A stretch of DNA of 64,000 nt from Bisporella sp. PMI_857 (lineage: Eukaryota; Ascomycota; Leotiomycetes; Helotiales; Helotiaceae). The position numbers and the translations under genes are program-made. Where the stretch lies: positions 40,753-104,752 of the forward strand of contig JAJSPD010000111.1 in NCBI GenBank assembly GCA_021307315.1, written 5' to 3'. The notes under the pieces are model-generated. The model was not told the DNA's origin, did not search any database, and saw only the letters and a program-made list of their open reading frames with translations. Shown one piece after another: positions 21,663-32,560 of the stretch. Each line of letters opens with the position of its first letter. The stretch's first letter is position 1.

Positions 21663-22682
21663 ATGGATCAAGAAGTCAGCACCCTTCTCTATCTCCACCA
21701 ACCGCGCCTCACCTTCCTTTCTTTTCCTCTTGAAATCCGCAACCAAATCTACTCTTTCGCGCTCATTTTCCCTACCCCAATCATCATCTGGAGAGGCCAA
21801 TGGGAAAGCTTAAATATTTCACCTAAAGGATCAAATAACACAAATTACACGGGCCGCTACCATCGCGTCATCGATCACTCCATCAAAACAGCATCTCTCC
21901 AGCAGCTCGCTTTCAACCTGCTTGTCGCACACCCAACTGTTACCCAAGAAGCTGCTTTTGTGTTTTACAATAAAAACACGTTTGCATTCCAGGGAGAGCA
22001 TAATTGGGATCCGATTATTAAGTGGTTATGCCAGATTGGAGAGAAGAATCGAAATAATCTAACAAATATTGAGATCGATGGAAGCAAACCCGATATGGTG
22101 TGGCAGCGTGTCGGTGGTGAGAGAGTGTCGTGTGGGTTTACAAGAGAGGAAATCTACCCGATGAATCCGCATCTCAATACTATAGGTCCTCCATTCAAGG
22201 TCGGTCTAGTTGATAATATCAACCCAGCACTTGAGAAAGTGTTTGAGCTTTTAGGGCGGAGAAAAACAAAGCACCACGTTACAATTATTATGCGAGCCGG
22301 TTCATTTTATCCTGGAACATTACCGCATGATGATGATCAGTATCCCGAGTTGGGTTGGTATGGAATGGAGCTCCCTAACTTAATAGAGAATTGCCGAGCA
22401 CTCTATGCTCAAGGGGATCGGAATAAAGGGAAAGACTTAGTAGAGGTACTCTGGAGTGATAAGACTCACCGGCTATGGTTTATAGAGAACATAGAACGTC
22501 TCAAAAAGCTTAGATGGCAAGCAACTTCATCGCCAGAGGCAGAAGATGAGATTATAGTCAGTACAGAGCCTTGGGATTTCGACCGTGTAATAATGACATA
22601 TACACTAAAGAAGGAAAGATTGGAGGTGCCATTGATGGCTGTGGATCCAAATCCATTCTCATATTTATATATGAACATGTAG
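21663..22682 (+). CDS. Fungal 'LPLEIRNQIY' domain protein, single exon
   Basis: A 339-residue intact ORF. The N-terminal segment FLSFPLEIRNQIYSFALIFP (about residues 18-37) matches the short F-box-like motif (consensus LPxEIRNxIY) that opens a very large, lineage-expanded family of ascomycete proteins of unknown role. The rest, with VFYNKNTFAF at about 100, fits the same family, where 'FYxxNxF' is common. No signal peptide or membrane segment. The pyrimidine-rich repeat lies just upstream and a solo LTR I starts 21 bp after the stop codon. Function unknown. Confidence 0.8.
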   Translation: MDQEVSTLLYLHQPRLTFLSFPLEIRNQIYSFALIFPTPIIIWRGQWESLNISPKGSNNTNYTGRYHRVIDHSIKTASLQQLAFNLLVAHPTVTQEAAFVFYNKNTFAFQGEHNWDPIIKWLCQIGEKNRNNLTNIEIDGSKPDMVWQRVGGERVSCGFTREEIYPMNPHLNTIGPPFKVGLVDNINPALEKVFELLGRRKTKHHVTIIMRAGSFYPGTLPHDDDQYPELGWYGMELPNLIENCRALYAQGDRNKGKDLVEVLWSDKTHRLWFIENIERLKKLRWQATSSPEAEDEIIVSTEPWDFDRVIMTYTLKKERLEVPLMAVDPNPFSYLYMNM

Positions 22683-22702
22683 ATAATAGGCGACAAGGAA
22701 AG

Positions 22703-22954
22703 TGTTAAACAGGCTATGTCTAAGGGTCATCCCTAGCCTACTGGGGAAGTTGTAGGTGTGCTTATGCAAGGTGCATACATACTTTTGCCTTCGATGATGA
22801 ATCTACTGACGTATGTGATACTCACGTGCGAGTATCATACCTCTATAAGTAGAGAGATTCTCTCCTGTAGTTCATGTTCTACAACCTTCAGCAATTGACT
22901 CGTTTTACCCCATACTCTCTGAAGGCCACGCGACTCTCTTCTTCTATTTCAATA
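22703..22954 (+). repeat. Solo LTR, family I copy 2, TSD GAAAG
   Basis: Related to 7354-7582 but longer (252 against 229 bp) and with a decayed end (TTTCAATA for TTTGAACA). Perfect duplications GAAAG lie at 22698-22702 and 22955-22959. Inserted in the 3' flank of the preceding gene. Confidence 0.85.
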
Positions 22955-23187
22955 GAAAGATCAAGAAAGTTGAGACATCATAGAAGTAAACAGTGGTCAA
23001 ACTTGATAGTTGCATTTGTATTGATAACTGTATGAATAATTTCCAATATGCTAAAACTCAAAAACCTACAAAACGCCAAACGCCCGCAAAAGACCACGGA
23101 TATCTTCTATTTTCTGTTAATAGTCTAAGCTTTTGTTTCCGGAGCATCTTTTCCTCGGCCACATCAATGTAACCTGTTAATTCACTC

Positions 23188-24057
23188 TTAGTGTTCCGGT
23201 TTAAAATCAAAGCTGATCTCCAAGGCTGTAAGCACCTTTGTGCAAAGCGCCGATCGGAATTTAGAACTAACGGTGCAAGGCCACCTTACTCCAGCTGGCC
23301 TATCAGCGGCGTTATACCTTCCATAAACAGCCATATACGCTACTTGGCCGTTGAAACGATTCTCTTCTGTCATTAGCGCTAGCGCTAGATCTTCCGCATG
23401 AAGTACTCCTCGAGCTCCGGGTCCGCTGCTACCAGTAAAAGCAGTTTTCCACTCTTCTACTTTGCTCATTTCCGTTCTGACAAAATCTGTGGATTTTTGA
23501 TGTCTACCCGGAATGGAACCAGTATAACAGGCTACTTTCTCAATGCACAAAGACGCAGCAAAATTAATCTCGTTTCTACTCTGCTTCGTCATGGATTTAT
23601 ACGCCGCCTCTGCAGTAAATATGGCAGTAAGTCTTGCATTACGAGCACATAGACTTATTCCAGTCCACACATCATTATTATCACCACACTCTTTTTGCGC
23701 CGGGAATTTAGCATTAGTGAACCAATTTACAGTAACCCAATCCGGGGAGATTGTCCGTGATTGTAATTTCTTCGCGGGGCAGCTTTTAGCAACTGCAGAT
23801 TTGGTTGAACCTGGGGCTGTAAGTGTTTTTCTGGAAGGCCAGTGTTGCGTTTTAGAGACCGTAGTCTTCGGTGCCTTGACTAGAGTGTTTGGCTTCTTGG
23901 TTTGAGATTTTAGTCCAAATGCTGAGTTTCTTGCAGCAAAGTCGTGGAAATGTTGAGCGTCAACAACGCTGCTATCGCCCAGTTGACTGAAAGCTAGAAA
24001 TCCCAAGAAAAGATACACTAGGTACTTAGATACCAAAGTCATCGATATTGAAGGCAT
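23188..24057 (-). CDS. Secreted protein with deaminase-like HAE and PC..C motifs
   Basis: A 289-residue single-exon ORF. Residues 6-34 form a signal peptide (Met1 or Met6 could start). A basic, Ser/Thr/Lys-rich linker runs to about 105. The C-terminal half (about 105-289) is compact with several cysteines. It contains GVLHAEDLALAL (His220-Ala-Glu222) and later WPCTVSSKFRSALC (Cys261, Cys272). An HAE plus a later PC...C pair is the zinc and catalytic signature of the cytidine-deaminase-like fold, although the 10-residue gap between cysteines is wider than usual. I recall related secreted fungal proteins but cannot name the family. A nucleic-acid or nucleotide deaminase is only inferred; the pattern could be chance. 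Confidence 0.7.
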   Translation of the reverse strand: MPSISMTLVSKYLVYLFLGFLAFSQLGDSSVVDAQHFHDFAARNSAFGLKSQTKKPNTLVKAPKTTVSKTQHWPSRKTLTAPGSTKSAVAKSCPAKKLQSRTISPDWVTVNWFTNAKFPAQKECGDNNDVWTGISLCARNARLTAIFTAEAAYKSMTKQSRNEINFAASLCIEKVACYTGSIPGRHQKSTDFVRTEMSKVEEWKTAFTGSSGPGARGVLHAEDLALALMTEENRFNGQVAYMAVYGRYNAADRPAGVRWPCTVSSKFRSALCTKVLTALEISFDFKPEH

Positions 24058-25293
24058 TGTTCTTCTGTAAAAAAAGAAAGAACTGAGAAGGAAAATATAA
24101 AAAGTATAGCTGAAGTAATGCCGACAGGACGACTAGAAAGCGGTGGGCTATTTGGTATGTTTTTGAAAACAAATTTGATGTAGGAGAAAGAAGTAAGCTG
24201 TATTGATGATGCTCTACACAATGAATGATTTGGGTTTATATATAGCTGATCACGACCCAAAATGCAATATAGAAGACGATAGCAAACTCTAGCAATAGCT
24301 TTAGCCACTGTAGGAAGCACACGTTCATGGCTCTAGCATCCTTTCATTGCCTAATCCATCCATTAGAAGATTCAAGGTTATAAATAGACCTTTATGAACC
24401 ACCAAAGACTTCCAAGCCACCGGAATCACAGGTTATCTCCAACCAACATGCTCACCGGACAAATAATACAAAAAGGATCAAAATAAAAGTAGATAACACC
24501 TGAAGAAGAATGAGAATTGATAATCCTGTTAAAATAGGCCAAATATATTCTTCTCTGTCTAAGCAGTGCACATCCTGTTGTTGGATATCAGCCTCAAATA
24601 TGCATCTGGTCTAGCTCTGCCAATCCAACGTCCCGGGTGTTTGGTAGCGAGCTCCCGCTTAGAAGCAGGTGTGCTTATACCAAGAGGGCTCCTGGCGGAA
24701 ATCTCATCGGTGACCTTGCCACGGGGTCTTTCATATCGAGCATATGAGAAAAGGGTAGATGAATATGGGAGGTTAAGCGAGCGGTCGAAGGCGCATAAAA
24801 CGGTGACCAAAAGCTGCCGAATTCGGGGGTCCTGACCGCGATACTCAGATATTACAATAAGTCTGAGTACGGCGGTTTAAGCCTGCCAAAACAGGGGGGT
24901 TAAGTCGCTGTTTTATGCTCCCTCAACCGTGCCACCTTCGCTTGGCGGATCCTTGTTAGCGTGCGCATCTTTGTCAGATGCTCTTCCTCTTTACCCTTTA
25001 TCTTGTGTCGAAAATGGCTCCCTTCGTCTTACCAGTCATGATGTTGCACACCCCCCGTATTCTGAGGGCTTTCTGAGCTATATTTTCTTTCGCAGCCGCC
25101 CGCCTTCTCCAATTCTAAATCGATTAGCTTCAATACTTTTCTCGCAGTTATCGAGCTCTCAACTAATCTTGTGTCTCCCCGCTATTCTGGACACATTTTT
25201 TGGCCGCGATTCTTTTCTTTGCAAAAGTTCTCGAAGCTTTTTTTTGTTTTGCTTTTTGTGGCCTTTATTTACAATTGCACAATACTGTATTTA
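24058..25293. other. Intergenic, no gene recognised
   Basis: Promoter side of the preceding gene, then 1 kb without a supported gene. Open frames at 24559-24835 and 24929-25315 show no known motif. Confidence 0.4.
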
Positions 25294-25609
25294 TGTAACA
25301 GCCAGAAACGGTTAGGTGTGGCGGCCACAGGCCTACAGCTACAACAGCCACAGGCTCACAACTCCCAGCTGCAACAGCCACAGGCTCACAGCTTACAGCT
25401 ACAACAGCTACAGGCTGACAGCTACAAGCACAGTGAAAGGTTATAAAGAACAACTAGAACTCTCTGGAGAAAGCAAGCTTGAGTTTTCGGTTATTACGGG
25501 ACGTACAAGCATACACTTATACCAATACATCACTATTACTATTACATTGCCCGCCCCGTGCTTTCACCTGTTATATTGCAATCCCTCCTGCTGCCCTCTA
25601 TCTATTACA
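25294..25609 (+). repeat. Diverged LTR of family D (316 bp)
   Basis: Starts TGTAACAGCCAGAAACG and ends CTATCTATTACA. It shares the CAGCTACAACAGCCACAGGC array and the 3' block CCTCCTGCTGCCCTCTA with family D. No target duplication. Confidence 0.65.
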
Positions 25610-25624
25610 GATTCTAAACGATAC

Positions 25625-25911
25625 TGTAACAACTCAAGCCGAACAGGGATCTCGATCCGTAGATCTAGGTAGAAGGACTCAAAGGTGTGAACAACTATCA
25701 ATTGTTATAACTAAGAGAACAAGCTACAGGCGGAAGAAGGAAAGGAGAGCAGTGCTTTATATACATGAAGCTGGCCAGGGGCTAGTGTAAGCGAGCCCTG
25801 TAGCATCGGTCACCAAGCTCTGGGATGCCAAGCCCTGTGGCAGCAGGGGCCAAGCTCTACCGAGCTCCGCAGTGTTGGCGCCAAGCTCGAGATAGGGCCA
25901 GGGCCGTGACA
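25625..25911 (-). repeat. Solo LTR, family H, TSD GATAC (287 bp)
   Basis: Ends TGTAACAACTCAAGC and GGGCCGTGACA. Perfect 5-bp duplications GATAC at 25620-25624 and 25912-25916. Lies 15 bp from a family D LTR. Confidence 0.85.
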
Positions 25912-26817
25912 GATACATTCTATAAAATACATTATTACGATGCAATTAAGTCTAGCGTGCATCGATTGCAGGCAAAATTACAGTGCAAATGGGTGTAGAA
26001 CGCGACGCGCGATCATTTTGGTGGGGTGGCAGGGGGGGTGGTAGGTTTGGAGAGCTTACCTAAGCCATAATTATAAACCTACCATAGTGGTAAATGTATT
26101 GGTACCCAGCGGCCTTAAGGCTGCTGGAACGGGCGTTAAATTGAAACCATCATCATCACCGGAACGTATATGAAGTACAGTATTGACGACGTACTTGGGA
26201 GAGTTGAGTGTCCGTCAGAACCTCGGTTGCTATACACAAAAGCTTTATGCCATGCTCTTACGTCATATTTTCTACCGGATCCACTTACAGGACGAACGGG
26301 TAAGGTAGTATCAACCTCGGAGGGTAAATAGCATGTGATTTGTAAGCAAACAGTATATTTGAAGGAAATGAAGTTGTCTACAGATTTAAGTCTTGTGAGA
26401 CTGGTTTAAATACATGAAATAGAGTCAGGTGATAAGTATGTCACGTGATATGATTGACAGGTAGAAGCTCTTAGCGTACTTGAATCTGGTCTCTATAAAC
26501 CTTGGTCTTCTAGTATGAATACTATTGGCTTTTTTTTTTCGTACAAATAGGTGTCGACGCCTCGAATGTCATCACGCAAAGCTAACTGGTCACACTCCGT
26601 CATCATCAGGCGGCATCTTATTGAGCTTTATTAGAAGGAGATTGGTGTGGCGTATGGGTGCAGTAAATTGCACTTATAATAATTAATAGGAATGTACTAA
26701 CAATAATTTATATTCAACAGAAGCTTTGTATTTCATCTTGCTTTGCTGGTTGAAGTTTACAATTCATCATGGTTGCGAAGGAGGTTGCGAATGAGAGAGA
26801 GCGTGCTGAAAATCTCG
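25912..26817. other. Intergenic
   Basis: No gene or repeat recognised; 3' flank of the next minus-strand gene. Confidence 0.4.
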
Positions 26818-29800
26818 TTACTCACAATTGCAAACCTTGTTTCCCCATATAGAGACCTCTGCAAGTTTCATTCCAGAAGTGGTAAACATGCATAGTCCCC
26901 AGACTGCTAGACCAGCTAGCATAACCTTAGTCTCGATATGGTCAGCCATGGCGGCCACGAGAAACCCAGCACACCCGACAAGTTCAACAGAGTCTTCCAT
27001 GAGGTGAAAGGTAGTCTCATCGTCATCCTTCTCCGGGTCGTCATCCGGGCGGTTATACTCCCTGACAGCAAGGATCAACTGCAGGACGAAGATAGCGATG
27101 CCTGTATCCATCTCAAATGCCCCAACCAGACGCTTCGTATCGAAGCGTGGAATTCTTATGCCTTTGAACCCGACAAATCCTAAAATTCGAGTTAAGATTG
27201 TAAACACGGTATTAGAGAGTTTAAGTAACCAGACCTAATGTGGGATTAGCATCTTTCAATAGCCTTTTGTTCTAAGATACAGGAAGAAAGAATGAACTTA
27301 CTTTTTGACGAAGACCAACTTCAAACTCTTCGTCGCGTGGCCAAGAGCATATAAGACTCAACATACTAAAGTTGAACATCACGCAATCTATTACATTACC
27401 CGATAGAGGACTGATATCTGAGCCGTTCTCTTCATTTTTGACGGACGACATCATGAACATGATCAGGGCGGCTTCTCCACCCAATATTACAGCCGCAGCT
27501 CCTGAAATGGTTGCCGTTAGTAAGATCTCCTTTCCAAGCTCAGAATTAAGTTTTGTATTGCCCTCAACGTATTGCTTGAATGTATCTTCATCTAACTTGT
27601 CTTTGAGCTTGGGGGCCTCAGTCTTGCAGACGACAGTCAATTTATGAAGTATGCTCGCAGGAATGGCTGTGATAAGGGCGACGACATTGAAAAGCGTCAG
27701 ATCCCTGCCTTTGGATATCGTCTTCCACAGAGAGGTAAAGATTGGGATATTGACGGCATAATTCCCCACATCTTTGAAGGTTTGCAAGACAAACTTGACG
27801 GACTTGAGGAAAGCGTCAACGAGGTTCTTCAAGGTCCCACAAACGGCATCGATGGAAGCTTCCTTGATTTCATTAAAAAAGTCTGAGCTGGTACACTCGC
27901 CGCTGAAGAGTTTGGTAACTGAATGTGCTAGAGTCTTCATTAAAGTGGTTATGGTGTCAATCTCGTCTACGAAATCTTCGAAGACGTCCATGAGGGGTCC
28001 ATCTGGATGCCTCTCCGTTAGATTCTCTTTTACGAAATCTTCGATGACGTCCATGAGGGACCCATCTGGATGCCTCTTCATTGGATCCATACTAAAGGTC
28101 GAATTATCTTTGAAGCCTCCATGATGTAATTGGTACGAGCTCCAGTTATAACCCACTCCGTGATGGATATCATTGCTGGTGTCGTTGGTAAAGAGTGACG
28201 CCGCCTTCGGCGTTGTAGGTACCGAATCCGGCTGTTGCCTTCCCTTTAAATCGGCCGTCAGACCGTCAATAAAGGCCTGAGCCTTACTGTCCAATCCATC
28301 AAGAAGATTCATTCCATACTCAAGTCCGGAATTTCCTAGGGTAACGATGGAGTCCGCATAGTCAAGAATGAAGTCCCAGTTGAAAATGAAACCTATGAAA
28401 TCAATGATCGCCTTGCATCCGACTTTTATTTTGGCGAACACCCAGCTGAGCGCCTTGCCGATAGCGGAGATAGAGTTCAGGAAGAATCGGTATACCTTCC
28501 CAGCCCATTCGCATACGAAGTGTGTCACGCCGTCTGGCGTAATTTATTAGTCTATCTGGTCAATAGAACCCAGAACTTAACTCACCGACTATTTGCAAGA
28601 ACCATGTCTTGACCGCCTCCGCCTTTTTCAGAATATATAGAAAAAAGTCCCACGGAGAAGATCCAGCGTCTGTTTTCTCAGCCTTGGCCCGCAGTGCTGG
28701 ATCCTTAGGAAGACATCCCACAGTGAAACATGTTTTCGGCTTAGTTTCAGTGTTGCTGTTTAAGCTAGCCTCAGCGTCTGATTTTGTAGGAGAGCTCATA
28801 TTTATATGCATCTGGTTCAGCTTCTTAATCATATCAACAGCATTATCAGCGTCTTTCTCGGAAACAGTTCCAGGCTTTATCAGGTTCTTTCCCGACTGGG
28901 TCTTCGCATCTAGGAGTGCCTTGCCACTCTTGATGGATTTGAGTTTGTCATTCAACTTCGAGCTCGGGTTGATATTGACATTAATCGCAGTTTCATGGCC
29001 ATTCTGTGCTTTAAATTTGTCAATAGCAAACGTTTGACAAGAAAAATCTGCGGTGGGGATGATGAGTGTCAACACTCCCGTGTGGTCAGTTTCGTACCAA
29101 GCCCCAGCTTTGTCCACTAGAGCGGCTCTCCCATTACGTAACACCCGAGCATAGCCAGAAGTCGATAAGTGAAGACTACACTTAGAGGTGTATTCATTCT
29201 TGTTGCTTGTGGTATCTGATATAGCCTTGATTCGGACCGTGAAGCTGTCTACCTCGATGTTGTCCCTTTCTGAAATGACGAACAGAGGGTGGGTCTCCCA
29301 CATGTCGGTATCAGAACCCTGCTGAAGGACTGTCAGATTACCACTTTCATCAACTGAAACTAGTGTTTTAACAGAAACCGATTTATCGTTGTTGGAATAG
29401 AGTAGGCCAGATATCTGGCCCCCTTCGCCCTCCGCTAGGAGTTGTACAAGTTTACCCTTGTTAATGGCATCGGTAGTGGTAGAGTAGTAGTAAGCGGCGT
29501 CATCTGATGTAGTGTACCAGATTGTAAGCCGACGCTCATATCGTGCTGTGTGTATATCTCTCAGGCCTGATGGTGGGTCTGTTGAGAGTTTCGTCCCAGT
29601 GCCCGTCGATCGATTATAGTCGCCATACTTGTATACGGTAATATTTGTTCCACCCACGAGGAATACGCTTGAGTTTGTGTCTGGATCAACATAGGATGAA
29701 AGGCATGAGGCACCTTATTTAGTCTTTGTTAGTGCTCATAATGATTAAATTTAGACTATGAGAGAACTTACCTGAGGGAGCCGTGAGTTCCACGCTGAAA

Positions 29801-30821
29801 TCATTGCCCCCAAATACCCGAAGCTGAAGCTTGAGTCCAGTTGTAGTTTTGTAAAGTACAAAGGCTCCCTGGCCGAGACGACACGTACCGAACGTCACAT
29901 CCAAGATCTTCAGGGTATTAGTAGCCAGCCTCCAGGATGTGTTAAGAGAGACTTTTGTTTTGCTATCATCCACTGATATGTTCAGATATGCTAGCTGATC
30001 TTCTTTGGTGATCCGATCCCATGGTTGGAGTGCGAGGAACACCAGAGGGAACTCCTTACTTTGGACGGTTCGAGTGAAGTTGCTCTAAGGCAGCCATTTT
30101 CATCAGAATTTAGAAGAAAAGATTAGATCCAAGGTACATTACCATGTATATACCGTGGATCTCGGGAAGGAGATCACTCGCTTCTACAATATTGTCTTTT
30201 GAATAAGATAGAAGTGCAGTGGGTTTGACATCGTATATGAGATAAAACCGGCTTTTCCCACCACCGGCATCAGTAGCAACCGCAATCCAGACCTTGAGAT
30301 TGACATCTTGAAGCAAACTAATAGCCCGAACAGACCCTGAAATCTTCCATATCTCTCCGAGGTTCTTGAGCTGAGGCTTATCATTAACATTAATGATCAA
30401 GTCAAGCTTTCCATCTTGGCCGTGAGAAATAACGGAAGGATGAGTCTTCTCGTCCGTGAATGCAAAGAATCGGTTAGATGCCGGAACTGGATTTGCAGAG
30501 ATGATGTTAGTCATCAATTCAGCGTCCTGGGTAATGCTAATCATTTTGATAGTAGAAAATTCCGAGAACTCCGTATAGTTCGTCTGTTCTTGAGATGTTC
30601 AATGTTGAAGTTGTGAGTGCTTCCGCGTCTAGAATTGCGACTTGAAGAGGGCCTCTCGATGGGAGTTTAGAGAAGAAGATGAGGTGCTTTGCTTTTGGAG
30701 AAGCTTGTTGTGTTAATGATTGGAATACGTAAATTCGTCGGTGCGGGGTAGCAACCAAGAAAGAACAGTCCTTGTGGCACATGAAGCTGAATATCAATAG
30801 GTTGTCTGATAATGTAGCCAT
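26818..30821 (-). CDS. Large unrecognised multi-exon gene (about 1250 aa), one probable frameshift
   Basis: Proposed exons on the minus strand: 30821-30143, 30084-29772, 29713-28586, 28533-27302, 27235-27271 (micro-exon) and 27179-26818. Phases agree at all junctions, with introns of 58, 58, 52, 30 and 55 nt. Exon 1 needs removal of one extra T near 30540 (two overlapping frames). The 30-nt intron is GT-AG but unusually short; if retained it adds an in-frame TAG. The first half is beta-rich with repeated Trp/Tyr blocks (WKISGSVRAISLLQDV, RRLTIWYTTSDDAAYYYS), like a propeller. The second half is helical and amphipathic (KAIIDFIGFIFNWDFILDYA), with two hydrophobic stretches near the end. A near-duplicate 24-residue segment (RHPDGSLMDVIEDFV / RHPDGPLMDVFEDFV) occurs in exon 5. 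No signal peptide. I do not recognise the family. It is divergent from the gene at 32561. Confidence 0.65.
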
Positions 30822-32560
30822 TTTGCATCTAATCCTTGAAAGTTATTGAAAAGTCATACCCTTCCGGGCATCGATAGCACTTCCTCGCCGTGAAGGGTGC
30901 CCTTTACAGGGAATAGCATTGGTTAAAGCCTTTTTTTATGATCTTTTGACGGGACCAAGGCTCTCTTTGAAGAATGGTTTCACCAAAATGCATCGTGGAT
31001 CATTGGTGGTCTTTGATGGCACTCTCTTGCCGGCTAGCCCGGAATCAGGCGGCCTCGGGATACGTTACCGTGCATTTTTCCAGGTTGTGTAGGATCCTAG
31101 GGTAGTTTAGGGTGCTTCTTTCGAAGCTGAAATTGATTTATAAGGGGAACTAGGAGTAGGGTCGGGATTTTCACTGCGTGACAGCGGTTATCAGTAATGC
31201 GCAATTGGCCACGCTTTGCAGAAGCTTCTGCAGCCATGAGGTAACGTAAGGTGACCGAGTAGCCACATGCATGAATGACAGTTCGGCCCATTGCCCTGCA
31301 TACACCTTTACAAGCATTACTTGCAATTACTCACGATTTGTGGAGCTTTTAAGTACTCCTTACTCGAATTCTGAAATCTTAGTATAACTTATAGGAATTA
31401 ATATTTGCTACAACAGGTTTGAATAGAGGAACTGCGATTGTAATTGACTGTCGGATCACTCTACCCGTGGCAACACCACGTCTTTACGTGGATTGCTTGG
31501 GTTGAATGTGATTGATTGTTGAGGGTTGAATGGAGGAACGAGGATATGCCCCTTTTCCAAGTCATGTGACAGAGTCACATGACTTATCACCCATTCAGTA
31601 GCTAATCTGATCTACGTACAAACATTGACAGTGCTGATATTGAAGGGAGTGTCAATAGACTTTGGCTTGAGAATCGCATTTTGTTTAGAAAATTTGTGTT
31701 CTTATCTTGCGGCCTTGGCTTATACAAAGGGTCGGTCGCCCGGTTTCTTCGCTGTACTACAGCATCTCCAATTGGCTAGGTCTGAGTCGAGAGTTAATTA
31801 TGACGAACTCTGGCTTGCCGAAGACTACTTAATTTCATTCGTTTGTGCTTCGTCCGGTGCCTCCCTACAGCGGCGAGGCAACCCCGCTGCCATTTTAGGA
31901 AGGGGACTGGAGGCTGAGCACGTAATGCTACGGTATTTACTGCGTGACGCCGACTTCTCGGTTTTGATTGGAAGACACATCGTATCTCTGTAACTGAAAA
32001 TTATAACGATGTCCCGGCTGGAAGGTGTTCGTCCCGCGGTCGCGCCCCGCGTTACTATTGTAACATCCTGCGCATAAGGTGAGCCAGTCATGGATCATCT
32101 TACAGCGGGATATGCCAGAAAAAGCCCTTACTAATTGGCCAGCGTAAGCCTGCAAGGCGCACTTTCTGCCTTGAACTCTCCCCCCGGCAAAAGTTCCTAA
32201 CGTCTCCAATATTACGAAACTCGGCCTGCAGCCTACCTACTTGGCTTATTGTCATTCAATGCACGCCTGACTTGCTACCCCGCTTCTACAATGCACCATA
32301 TCTAAAGAAGGTGTAGATACTTCGTAGGCAGAGGCGGTGATAATGGGATCGATCAAACAAACTAGCGCCCATAGCCAGTTTGAAACTATTAAAAACCAAT
32401 CTGCAAGTAATGCTAGGCTCAATCGGGATCTTTACGCTCTTGTGAGTGTATCTAGCTCAGAATCTATATATACTTTAGCATCCTCAATTCTCCACAAGAA
32501 ACAGACAACACTAATTGAAATATCCCGCTATTATAGCAGAATTCTCTCACCGGTACCATT
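30822..32560. other. Shared upstream region of a divergent gene pair
   Basis: 1.7 kb between two divergent large genes, so it should hold both promoters. No coding or repeat family recognised; TCACATGACTT/AAGTCATGTGA palindromic motif near 31559-31583. Confidence 0.4.

Noticed and set aside
24559..24835. Overlapping sense/antisense ORFs of 83-89 residues
   Set aside because: No motif, no splice support, and symmetrical openness typical of non-coding GC-balanced DNA.
25294..25911. One composite retrotransposon bounded by unlike LTRs
   Set aside because: The two repeats belong to different families (D and H), only 15 bp separates them, and H has its own perfect duplication GATAC.
30537..30544. 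Independent gene starting at the internal ATG at 30544
   Set aside because: The upstream frame from 30821 is coding-like and joins with a single-base correction that also restores phase 0 at the next splice site.
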